13,297 nucleotides of DNA from Flavobacteriaceae bacterium (GTDB lineage Bacteria; Bacteroidota; Bacteroidia; Flavobacteriales; Flavobacteriaceae), in the NCBI GenBank assembly GCA_013003145.1, contig JABDLH010000097.1:1-13297 (forward strand), read 5' to 3'. The notes under the pieces were generated by a model, which saw only the letters and a list, made by a program, of their open reading frames with translations, had not been told where the DNA came from and searched no databases. Below are positions 1 to 7,178 of this stretch, in pieces; position 1 is the first letter of the stretch, and each line of letters opens with the position of its first letter. The position numbers and the translations under genes were made by a program.

Positions 1-1412
1 ATGCAATCCTGCGTTTACTGCACCATAAAAATGACCAGATTAAACTGGAGGCCTTGGAATGTGTCAAAGAATTCTGTGTTTTAGAATCGCTGGAGATATT
101 AAAGAAAATATACCCGGAGAATAAAGCAGAGATCAAACGTACCATATTAGATACTATTGGCTTCCTGGGCTCAGAAACAGAAATACCCTTCTTAGAACGG
201 GTAATTCATCAAGAGAAGGACTTTATGGTGAAAAGCAAGGCGATTAGCAGCCTTAATGAAATTAAACCGGACAGTATCCTTCCCGAAGAGGTATTGGCTA
301 AGCCCGGAAAGGAAGAACTGACCTTTGATCCCCAGCAGGAAGACCAAGGAGCACAAGTAGACACCCAGGAAAATGAGCCGGTACCGGTTGTAACTGAAAC
401 ACAATCCCCAGAAGCAGCATCTTTAGAAGAGGAGGTATTGACCGAAGCGGTTCCCGGAATACCCCCTGCTGAGGAAATGCCTGTCGCAACTGCGATCGAA
501 GAACTTGAAAATGAAGAAAATATATCAGCACCGTCTGAAAAAGGTCTGAGTATTCCTGACGAGCTTCCGATAGAAGAAGAGGACCTGGAGATCTTTGACC
601 TCTGCCTTCATGAATCTCTAGAAGAATTGATCCTTGAAGCTCGTGAATACGAAGGTACGCTAAGTCCGAGGGGGGTACTATCCCTGGATTTCCTCCCCCT
701 GGTCAATGAACCACAAGCCGAGGAACCATTTGATTCCGAGCTGTCGGAAGACGAATGTGAGGCCATTATGCATATGGAAACCGTATACGAGATCCTTGAA
801 GCCGGGGATGATGAAATTCCAGAAGAGGAGCAGGAAGATATACCCCTGGACAGCTTATTGCATCCCCATGGTATTGCCTTGAAGACGGATGATGACCACA
901 CTTCCTTAGAAGATACAGAAGCTATTTTAGCAGAGAATAACATCCCGGAGCTGGAGATCGACTTTTCACCGGAACCTGCTTTTCACCACAGTATCTTTTC
1001 CGATTTGTTCTTACGCTGTGATAAAGATACCAAGTTGATGCTGCTGGACGAAATACTGGCCGTGGGAGATGAAAAAGAGCTGGAATTCCTCGATTTCCTG
1101 CTAGGTCAGGAAGAAGGGGCGGTTCTGGAGAAAGTGGAACACATCCGCGAAAAACTGGGATCCCTTCTGGAATCCTGTCCTTTGGGTCCTGGAAGTAATT
1201 CTTCAAAACATAATCACATAGCTGGAGAAGGGATACGTGAAAATGAGAAGTCGGCGGTAACGAGTACGGATACCGAGGTGATATCTGAACCATTGAAAAA
1301 TGATGCAGAAGAATTGCTCAACCTGAATTTTGAACCAACCGTAGCTAAAGAGGAGTCTGCAGAAATTGTTACAGGATCGTTCTTTAATTGTATTCGCAGA
1401 TTGATGAGATAA
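1..1412 (+). CDS. HEAT-repeat protein with long acidic linker (5' partial)
   Basis: The frame is open to the left edge: codons starting at base 3 already read as HEAT-type helix (AILRLLHHKNDQIKLEALE), so the TTG at 54 is internal and the true start lies outside the window. 469 residues are visible. The first ~95 form two to three HEAT-like helical pairs with the typical pattern of alternating leucines and 'D..I...A...L..I'. A linker of about 200 residues follows that is rich in Glu, Asp and Pro (roughly 30% acidic by eye), then a further HEAT-like segment at about 958-1170 (residues DTKLMLLDEILAVGDEKELE) and a low-complexity tail. HEAT repeats are protein-binding scaffolds; no catalytic motif is seen. 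The stop is 2 nt before the glycosyltransferase ATG, so the two are surely co-transcribed and this protein may dock onto or control the synthase (inference). Whether it has an N-terminal membrane anchor cannot be seen here. Confidence 0.8.
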   Translation, partial: AILRLLHHKNDQIKLEALECVKEFCVLESLEILKKIYPENKAEIKRTILDTIGFLGSETEIPFLERVIHQEKDFMVKSKAISSLNEIKPDSILPEEVLAKPGKEELTFDPQQEDQGAQVDTQENEPVPVVTETQSPEAASLEEEVLTEAVPGIPPAEEMPVATAIEELENEENISAPSEKGLSIPDELPIEEEDLEIFDLCLHESLEELILEAREYEGTLSPRGVLSLDFLPLVNEPQAEEPFDSELSEDECEAIMHMETVYEILEAGDDEIPEEEQEDIPLDSLLHPHGIALKTDDDHTSLEDTEAILAENNIPELEIDFSPEPAFHHSIFSDLFLRCDKDTKLMLLDEILAVGDEKELEFLDFLLGQEEGAVLEKVEHIREKLGSLLESCPLGPGSNSSKHNHIAGEGIRENEKSAVTSTDTEVISEPLKNDAEELLNLNFEPTVAKEESAEIVTGSFFNCIRRLMR

Positions 1413-1414
1413 GA

Positions 1415-2842
1415 ATGGAAAAAGATGTACTGCAAATCGTATTTGAATACCTGAACATCGTTTTCCTGTTGTTTACAGCTATGCTGTTTCTCATGTTCGG
1501 TTTTATGGCGTATCTCTCTTCCAGGAGTTCGCTTCATTATAAGCATAAGAACAGTTTTGGGGACCTGTCAAAGATCATGGCTTCTCCCTTAGCTCCAAGT
1601 ATAACCATTATCGCGCCGGCCTATAACGAAGGCCCTACTATCGTTGAAAACATCAGGTCACTGCTGTCCTTACAATATGTGAATTTTGAAGTAATGGTGA
1701 TCAACGATGGAAGTAAGGATGATACCCTACAGAAAATGATAGACGCTTATGACCTGGTAAAGTCGGAAGAATTGACAGACCCGGACCTGAAGTGTAAGAG
1801 AATAAGGGGTATCTACAAATCGACCCAGCGATCATTTGGGAAACTCACCGTGGTGGATAAAGAAAACGGGGGGAAGTCCGATGCACTCAACGCCGGTATA
1901 CACCTGTCTACAAGCCAATATGTAGGATGTATCGATGTAGATTGCCTTTTGCTACCTGAAGCTTTGCTGCATGTGGTAAAATCGTTCTTCCAGCGTTCAC
2001 AGAAAAGGGTTATCGCGGTTGGAGGGGTGATCAGGATTGCCAATTCCTGTAAGATATCAGGCGGAACGCTAGAACAGATCCGTATGCCAAAACATTGGCT
2101 GGCCAAGTTCCAGGTGTTAGAATATACTCGTTCTTTCCTCATTGGCAGGATGGCCTGGGGGAGAATAGACAGCTTACTTATTATTTCCGGAGCTTTTGGT
2201 TTTTTTGATCGTGAGATCGCCGTTGCTGCAGGCGGTTATGACACCAATACTGTTGGAGAAGATATGGAAATCGTTTTCAGGATGCGCCGCTTTATGCATG
2301 ATCGGGAGCTTCCTTATTCCATAGAATACATACCCGATCCTCTTTGCTGGACAGAAGTCCCCGAAGATCTTAAGATGTTTGTGAATCAACGGGATCGTTG
2401 GTCACGTGGAAACCTGGAAACACTCTACACCCATAAAGACATGTTCTTTAATCCCAGTTATGGCAGGTTGGGAATGCTGAGTTACCCGTATTGGTTCTTT
2501 TATGAATGGCTGGCCCCCTTGTTGGAATTTGTCGGTTTTCTCTCGGTCTTACTATTCTGGTATATGGGAGTTCTCAATAAAGAATTTTTTTTCCGAATCA
2601 CCCTGGCCGTGTATATGTTCTCCGTGATGTTCTCCTTTTACGCCATCCTGGCAGAAATGTACTCCTATAACCAGTACAACAAGACCAGGGATATTTTCAC
2701 CCTGGCCGTTTGTGCCCTTATAGAGCCATTTATTTTTCACCCCATCGTGGTCTATTCGGCTGTTAAAGGGAACTTTAAAAAACTGTTCAATATCAAGTCA
2801 GGCTGGGGTACTATGGCGAGAAAAGGATTCGCAAAAGCGTAA
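1415..2842 (+). CDS. Membrane-bound processive family 2 glycosyltransferase (PgaC/NodC-like)
   Basis: Predicted inner-membrane polysaccharide synthase that polymerises a nucleotide-sugar and threads the chain across the membrane. I chose the ATG at 1415 (475 aa) over an in-frame TTG at 1388 that overlaps the previous gene. One transmembrane helix (about 7-33) precedes a cytosolic GT-A domain with the family motifs: VINDGS (Asp98), DKENGGKSDALNAG, the metal-binding DVD at 174-176, GED with the likely catalytic base Asp283, and the processive-enzyme signature QRDRW at 325-329 (QxxRW). Three hydrophobic stretches follow (about 365-387, 391-415, 428-450). Length and layout fit PgaC, hyaluronan and chitin-oligomer synthases and E. 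coli YaiP-type enzymes. The sugar cannot be read from sequence. The gene sits between a HEAT protein and a sulfatase-like/YaiO pair, which suggests exopolysaccharide synthesis coupled to export. Confidence 0.92.
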   Translation: MEKDVLQIVFEYLNIVFLLFTAMLFLMFGFMAYLSSRSSLHYKHKNSFGDLSKIMASPLAPSITIIAPAYNEGPTIVENIRSLLSLQYVNFEVMVINDGSKDDTLQKMIDAYDLVKSEELTDPDLKCKRIRGIYKSTQRSFGKLTVVDKENGGKSDALNAGIHLSTSQYVGCIDVDCLLLPEALLHVVKSFFQRSQKRVIAVGGVIRIANSCKISGGTLEQIRMPKHWLAKFQVLEYTRSFLIGRMAWGRIDSLLIISGAFGFFDREIAVAAGGYDTNTVGEDMEIVFRMRRFMHDRELPYSIEYIPDPLCWTEVPEDLKMFVNQRDRWSRGNLETLYTHKDMFFNPSYGRLGMLSYPYWFFYEWLAPLLEFVGFLSVLLFWYMGVLNKEFFFRITLAVYMFSVMFSFYAILAEMYSYNQYNKTRDIFTLAVCALIEPFIFHPIVVYSAVKGNFKKLFNIKSGWGTMARKGFAKA

Positions 2843-2845
2843 TAA

Positions 2846-5227
2846 ATGTTCACAAGTATTACAGATAGCAAAATAAGGGATCAGCGACCACTTCGGGATT
2901 ACATCCGTATGGTCCTGACTTTTTTTATCTGCCTGGTCCTGTTATCTGTATTACAGCAATTTCATTTATACCGTCAGGGTGTATTGGACTCCGTGATCAA
3001 CAAAAGCCTGTTCATCCTGGTGATTCATCATACAGGATTTGCGTCTTTGGCCGGCATAATCCTGGCCTTTATCTTTAAATTCCTGGAATCGGTAAAAAAA
3101 TCATTTGGTCTTTTTAGTTGTGGTATCATATTTATCTTACTGCTATTCTCCGAGATCCTGACCACCCTTTATTTTACTGAACAACACGAAATGCTTGGAT
3201 CGGACTTCTTCGTTGTTTATTTAGCCCGGTATACTTCTTCTCAGGTTATTTTAAGGCTTATATTGGGTTTATCACTGGGTTTATTGAGTTTCCTCATAAT
3301 GTATCGCCTCGTGGCCCGTGTTTACCATCTTATCTCGAGGATGTATCCATTTACCCTGGTTTTACTCAGTATATTCCTCACCACCCTGATGTCTCACAAG
3401 AACCCTATTAACGAAAATAAAACCCAGCATTTGCTGGAAAATGCGTTAACGGAGCTTATGGACTGGAACGCGTATGAAGGAAAAGCAGAATACCCTCTTT
3501 TACGGCCAAAGTCCTCATCAACGGCATTGGGCCCCTACTTTAAATTGGGAGCGGAGAAACCTAACCTCGTTTTCCTGGTCATCGACGGTTTAGGAGCGGA
3601 TTTCCTGGGAACCGATGTAAAATATGGAGGATTTACCCCCTATCTGAGCTCATTATCCGAGAAATCACTGCATTGGGATCATTTCTTAAGCAACCAGGGA
3701 ACAAATTATGCCGCTGTCCCCAGTATTACCGGCTCATTGCCATTTGGGACCAGGGGGTTTACCAAGATCGACCAGCGACTGAATCGCCATACGCTATTTA
3801 GCCTGCTACAGGATAATGGTTACAGGACTTCATTCCATTATGGAGGGAATACAGCTTTACATCAGATGGATCGTTTCTTATTTGAAGAAGGTATAGACGA
3901 GATCATTGGCAGGAAAAATTTTGGAACTGCCTATCAACAACAACCCGAAGACGAAGCCGGTATTTCTAAAGGATATCCTGATAAAGCATTGTTTGCGTTC
4001 TATCATTCCGAGGAAAAAGATTGGAGCAGGCCAAGGCTGGAGGTATTCCAAACCCTCAGCAGCAGTAAACCCTTTAATATTCCTCAAAAGCAGGTCTATG
4101 AGAAAAGAGTGAGGCAGACCTTGGCTTCAGGGAATTATTCAGAAGAGATAGCTTCCAGGATCAACCGAAACAGCGATATTTTCGCATCCATGCTGTATAT
4201 GGATGATGCGGTAAGGCATTTTATTCAACAGTATAAGGCATACCCGGATTATGATAATACCATTTTTATCATTACCGGGAGCCATAACCTCTCAGAGTTA
4301 CCCCAGGAAAGTAATATAGACCGGTACCGGGTGCCACTTATCATGTACAGCCCCTTGTTAAATGAAGCTCGGAAATTCAGTGCATTGTCATCCCATGCCG
4401 ATATAGTACCCGCCCTGCTGGGTTTATTAGGCCAGAAATATCCAATAAAGTTGCCAGCAGAGGTAGCATGGTTGGGGGATGATTTGTTGATCGAGTCTGA
4501 GCATAAAACCATTCCTTTATTTCGATACCAGAACGGCATAGAGGATTTTATTATGGGATCTCACTTTTGGAGTAATGGTGATTTATACCAGATCGGGCCA
4601 TCCTTTAAGCTCACGAAGCTCAGGAATCATGAAAAGGAAGAGGAAGTAGAATCGGCATTCCAATATTTTAAGGCGGTTAACCGTTATGTAACCATGCAGA
4701 ATAAGCTTATACCTCCTGTTAAACCCGGTCTAAATTCATATTCATCCCAGGAATTCAGTAAAGAGGAGCAGATCTGGATACAGAGCATATTTAACGGGAA
4801 GGATTATGATAAAGCCTACAGCATTGCAAGAGATATAGCCTTCCGGGGAGAATGGGATAGGGCTGATCTCCTCTGTCGATATATATTGGACAAAGTGCCC
4901 GGACATGCCGACACCGAAATACTCATGGGAAGGATAGCTGCATGGCAGGGGAAGTATGAACCAGCCGAGGAAATACTCAGTAGCGTAGTGCGAAAGTACC
5001 CTGTATATTCAGATGGTTATGCAGCGCTTCTCGATGCCTATTACTGGAGTGGAAAGCATAGGAAAGCCCTGGAATTGAAGACCGGCATTGAAAAATATCA
5101 CCCGGAAGACCAAGTATTGAATGAAAAACTAAAGAGAGCTTCGACCAGCCTGAGAAAACAGCTTTTAGATGAAAGCGAGAAAAGCAGGAATAAGCAAGTG
5201 ACAAACTCCATAACAGCAAAAAAATGA
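2846..5227 (+). CDS. Five-helix membrane protein with LtaS/sulfatase-like domain and C-terminal TPRs
   Basis: 793 aa. The ATG lies directly after a double stop (TAATAA) of the synthase gene. Five transmembrane helices (about 20-40, 50-76, 84-108, 129-155, 164-182) precede a periplasmic alkaline-phosphatase-superfamily domain (about 238-560), the architecture of lipoteichoic-acid synthase and phosphoglycerol or phosphoethanolamine transferases. Seen motifs: NLVFLVIDGLG with Asp247 at the first metal ligand, QGTN with the candidate nucleophile Thr286, and the GGNTALHQMDRFLFEEGID stretch that matches the family's GN...RD...G.D pattern. Two expected residues are missing: the His of the usual T-L-S-x-H-x-P-F is Ser407 (TLSSSKPF), and the metal-binding Asp of the usual G-D-H is Ser479 (TGSHN). 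Residues about 645-775 are TPRs. The family could modify the exported polymer with a phospho-group, but this copy may be a pseudoenzyme scaffold. Its stop overlaps the next ATG (ATGA). Confidence 0.85.
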   Translation: MFTSITDSKIRDQRPLRDYIRMVLTFFICLVLLSVLQQFHLYRQGVLDSVINKSLFILVIHHTGFASLAGIILAFIFKFLESVKKSFGLFSCGIIFILLLFSEILTTLYFTEQHEMLGSDFFVVYLARYTSSQVILRLILGLSLGLLSFLIMYRLVARVYHLISRMYPFTLVLLSIFLTTLMSHKNPINENKTQHLLENALTELMDWNAYEGKAEYPLLRPKSSSTALGPYFKLGAEKPNLVFLVIDGLGADFLGTDVKYGGFTPYLSSLSEKSLHWDHFLSNQGTNYAAVPSITGSLPFGTRGFTKIDQRLNRHTLFSLLQDNGYRTSFHYGGNTALHQMDRFLFEEGIDEIIGRKNFGTAYQQQPEDEAGISKGYPDKALFAFYHSEEKDWSRPRLEVFQTLSSSKPFNIPQKQVYEKRVRQTLASGNYSEEIASRINRNSDIFASMLYMDDAVRHFIQQYKAYPDYDNTIFIITGSHNLSELPQESNIDRYRVPLIMYSPLLNEARKFSALSSHADIVPALLGLLGQKYPIKLPAEVAWLGDDLLIESEHKTIPLFRYQNGIEDFIMGSHFWSNGDLYQIGPSFKLTKLRNHEKEEEVESAFQYFKAVNRYVTMQNKLIPPVKPGLNSYSSQEFSKEEQIWIQSIFNGKDYDKAYSIARDIAFRGEWDRADLLCRYILDKVPGHADTEILMGRIAAWQGKYEPAEEILSSVVRKYPVYSDGYAALLDAYYWSGKHRKALELKTGIEKYHPEDQVLNEKLKRASTSLRKQLLDESEKSRNKQVTNSITAKK

Positions 5228-6741
5228 AAGGATACTTTGCATATCTCGGCATTCTGCTGTTATCGCAGTGTTTGGCATACGGCCAGGAGAAGGCTCAATT
5301 ACAGGATTCAGACCTGCTCTTTTCTGAAGCTCGTGAACTTGCCTTTAATGGCCAGCACAGCGATGCGAGGAATACCCTTGAAACTATACTGTCAGACTAT
5401 CCCGATCATTCAGATGGGAAAACCCTGATGGCAAAAACTTATAGTTGGGAAGGAAATTATGAGGAAGCTCGGAAACAACTTAACCGTATGACTTCCAGGA
5501 ATCGGGATAACCAGGAGGCCTGGGTAGCCGCTATCAAGAACGAAATGTACGCGGGTAATACTTATATCGCCCTGGGACTTGCGAACAAAGCACTGAAATT
5601 CATGGCTACAGACCCGGAACTTAATGGTCTGAGAGCTGCTTTGGAATCCGAACTCAACCAGAGATCAAACAACAAGACACAACAAGAAACTGCTTCGGGA
5701 GATATTATCGCCTTAAAACCAAAGAGTCAAACGTGGCTGGGAAAGTACGACCAGGCACGGAAGCGTTTTAATGCGTATACCTCTGAAGATCCTTACCACC
5801 AACAGGCCTGGGTAGGCGCCATAAATAACGAGATGGATGCCGGTAATCTTATTATCGCATTGGGATTGGCCAATAAAGCTCTCGAGAGACTATCGGGAGA
5901 CCAGGAAATTCTCGTTCTCAGGGCCCATCTTTTAAAATTAATTGATCCTGCTGCAGCTGCTAGCAACATAGAAAAAAAGCCGGTGCTGAAGAAAGAAGAA
6001 GTTACTTACAGGGGTAACCGTGTATCTGTAGCTAACCAGGTTGATGTCTTTGACCAGGTCTTTGATCCAATGTACTATGGGAGTGTTGAATATACCCGGG
6101 AGACTCCCTTTGGCAAGATTATCCCCAGGATACTGTACAGTAACCGCTTTAATACAGAAGGCCTGCAATACGAATTGGAATTGTACCCGAAATTTTCAGA
6201 AAAGATCTATGCCAATATTAGTTATGCGTATTCTTCCTCTTTCATTTTTCCGGCACAAAGGGGTAGGGCAGAGGTATTCGCTAACCTGCCCAAGGGGATT
6301 GAAGCTTCTTTAGGGGCCCGATATTATGATTTTAAAGAAACTGATGCCCTGGTATACACGGGTAGTATCGGAATGTATAGAGGTAATTATTACGTATCAT
6401 TAAGGCCCTTTATTACCCCGCGTGCCGGGCAACCGCTTTCGCTGTCAGGATCTTTACTGGCCAGGAAATATACTCGGACTAAAGATGATTACTGGGGGAT
6501 TCGATTGGGAGTAGGGTATAACACAGACCTTAAACAGCTCAGGAGAGATGACACCCTCCTTTCAGAAACAGTATTATTTGTAAGTTCTCAACAACTTCAG
6601 TTAGAACACCAGTTCCGGCCACAACAGGCTGCTTCTATGTACAGGGCGAATCTTGGACTGTTGCGACAAGAATTCGCTGCTGACCCGGGGAATTTTTTCT
6701 ATGCTATCTCCGGGGGATTGCAATATTTCTTTGATTTCTGA
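5224..6741 (+). CDS. TPR plus YaiO-family outer-membrane beta-barrel protein
   Basis: 505 aa. The start overlaps the preceding stop as ATGA, implying translational coupling. A Sec signal peptide covers residues 1-20 (hydrophobic core YLGILLLSQCLA, likely cleavage after AYG before Gln21). Residues 28-245 are TPR-like helices with the YaiO-type pattern AR.LAF.G...AR..L..IL..YP.H.D and W.G.Y.EA. Residues about 262-505 are alternating amphipathic strands (for example YYGSVEYTRETPFG and KIYANISYAYSSS) ending in the aromatic terminus QYFFDF that is typical of proteins inserted by the Bam complex. E. coli yaiO lies beside a family 2 glycosyltransferase gene (yaiP), and the same pairing is seen here. 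Likely role: outer-membrane pore or anchor for the polysaccharide, with TPRs in the periplasm (inference by analogy with AlgK/AlgE and PgaA). The TPR part carries a 96-residue internal duplication. Confidence 0.88.
   Translation: MKGYFAYLGILLLSQCLAYGQEKAQLQDSDLLFSEARELAFNGQHSDARNTLETILSDYPDHSDGKTLMAKTYSWEGNYEEARKQLNRMTSRNRDNQEAWVAAIKNEMYAGNTYIALGLANKALKFMATDPELNGLRAALESELNQRSNNKTQQETASGDIIALKPKSQTWLGKYDQARKRFNAYTSEDPYHQQAWVGAINNEMDAGNLIIALGLANKALERLSGDQEILVLRAHLLKLIDPAAAASNIEKKPVLKKEEVTYRGNRVSVANQVDVFDQVFDPMYYGSVEYTRETPFGKIIPRILYSNRFNTEGLQYELELYPKFSEKIYANISYAYSSSFIFPAQRGRAEVFANLPKGIEASLGARYYDFKETDALVYTGSIGMYRGNYYVSLRPFITPRAGQPLSLSGSLLARKYTRTKDDYWGIRLGVGYNTDLKQLRRDDTLLSETVLFVSSQQLQLEHQFRPQQAASMYRANLGLLRQEFAADPGNFFYAISGGLQYFFDF
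5428..5949 (+). repeat. Tandem 96-residue (288-nt) duplication inside the YaiO-like TPR region
   Basis: Residues about 69-146 and 165-242 of the YaiO-like protein align without gaps at an offset of exactly 96 residues (Trp75 to Trp171, Ala99 to Ala195). Over residues 75-124 against 171-220 I count 31 identities in 50, including NEM.AGN and IALGLANKAL. The DNA has diverged mostly at third codon positions, so both copies stayed under protein-level selection after duplication. Confidence 0.9.
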
Positions 6742-6803
6742 TTTTATTCACCATACTTAAAACAGTGTTTAACCACAAAAAAAAGAGGCTACACCACAAT
6801 AAG

Positions 6804-6834
6804 TTGCGATAATTTCTATTATTAAATATGTTTA
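6804..6834 (+). promoter_or_regulatory. Candidate Bacteroidetes promoter for the tiny-ORF pair
   Basis: TTG at 6804-6806, a 20-nt spacer, then TATGTTTA at 6827-6834. It matches the Bacteroidetes TTG / TAnnTTTG pattern except for the last base. Transcription would begin near 6840, about 40 nt before the first tiny ORF. An alternative -7 box with one mismatch (CAAATTTG, 6842-6849) lacks a TTG at the right distance. Confidence 0.45.
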
Positions 6835-6865
6835 CTGTAAGCAAATTTGACACCAATCAAACCAC

Positions 6866-7012
6866 TTAAACCCCACTTACTATGTTGTATGATACCTACG
6901 GTGAGGAATATTTAATTTTCCTTAGAGAATTAAATGAGATCTTAAGTTTAAATGAACTAGCCGAGCTGGATTATCTATAATCGGTTTAAACCCCTAAAAC
7001 CTTTTTACTATG
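6866..7012 (+). repeat. Repeated leader motif ahead of both tiny ORFs
   Basis: TTAAACCCC at 6866-6874 and 6986-6994 is followed in each case by TTACTATG, which includes the start codon (6877-6884 and 7005-7012). The gap between the two blocks is 2 nt in the first copy and 10 nt in the second. This indicates that the duplication that made the two ORFs included their leaders, or that the leader is a conserved translation signal. Confidence 0.6.
6882..6980 (+). CDS. Tiny ORF A, 32-residue acidic helical peptide
   Basis: Not a family I recognise. ATG to TAA encodes 32 residues starting MLYDTYGEEY and containing the core YLIFLRELNEIL. It is strongly acidic, with no Cys, no signal peptide and no double-glycine leader. 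Hydrophobic residues at 11, 14, 17, 20/21 and beyond would line one face of an amphipathic helix. The support for translation is its neighbour at 7010-7111, which encodes the same core with different synonymous codons. No Shine-Dalgarno sequence is visible, which is normal for Bacteroidetes. Possible roles include a small regulatory or membrane-associated peptide; nothing in the sequence decides this. Confidence 0.6.
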   Translation: MLYDTYGEEYLIFLRELNEILSLNELAELDYL

Positions 7013-7111
7013 GCAAATGATCACAAAGACCAAGCAGCGTATCTGAATTTCATCGAAGACCTCAATGAAATACTGATGAATTTTAATATTAACAGGCTTA
7101 ACTGTTCTTAA
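7010..7111 (+). CDS. Tiny ORF B, 33-residue paralogue of ORF A
   Basis: Not a family I recognise. It starts 29 nt after the stop of ORF A. The 33-residue product begins MANDHKDQAAY, has the core YLNFIEDLNEIL and ends RLNCS with a single Cys near the C-terminus. Aligned to ORF A at an offset of one residue, Y, L, F, L, N, E, I and L of the 12-residue core are identical. Of these eight, the two Leu before NEIL, the Glu, the Ile and the last Leu use different codons in the two genes, which points to selection on the peptide. The hairpin terminator follows 24 nt after the stop. Confidence 0.6.
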   Translation: MANDHKDQAAYLNFIEDLNEILMNFNINRLNCS

Positions 7112-7135
7112 TTGTTTTAGTGTATAGTGTAAAAT

Positions 7136-7166
7136 AAAAAAGGGAACTGACAAGCTCCCTTTTTTT
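7136..7166. terminator. Bidirectional intrinsic terminator between tiny ORFs and rpoD
   Basis: A perfect 10-bp stem pairs AAAAAAGGGA (7136-7145) with TCCCTTTTTT (7156-7165). Two more pairs form inside after one A-C mismatch, leaving a GACA loop (7149-7152). The T-run serves the + strand and the A-run serves the minus strand, where rpoD ends 12 nt away. It therefore suits both convergent units. Confidence 0.88.
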
Positions 7167-7178
7167 ATGGATAATGAT

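Larger units (their letters stand above)
6742..7178. other. 437-nt region between the YaiO operon and rpoD
   Basis: This gap holds no long ORF. From left to right it contains an AT-rich stretch with no clear terminator behind the YaiO gene, a promoter candidate (6804-6834), two tiny related ORFs (6882-6980 and 7010-7111), and a strong bidirectional hairpin terminator (7136-7166). Because no terminator is seen after 6741, the tiny ORFs could also be reached by read-through from the polysaccharide operon. Confidence 0.7.

Noticed and set aside
54..56. TTG as the start of the HEAT-repeat gene
   Set aside because: The same frame is open and HEAT-like back to the first bases of the window, so the gene begins further upstream.
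608..1293. Overlapping minus-strand ORFs of 111 and 123 codons inside the HEAT gene
   Set aside because: They are low-complexity Ser/Pro-rich mirror images of the acidic linker, with no domain or promoter.
1388..1390. TTG start for the family 2 glycosyltransferase
   Set aside because: It overlaps the previous gene by 25 nt and adds a non-family leader; ATG at 1415 lies 2 nt after the stop and directly precedes the first membrane helix.
6766..6788. A-rich run after the YaiO gene as a terminator
   Set aside because: On the + strand it is an A-run without a preceding stable stem, so it would not end transcription of the operon.
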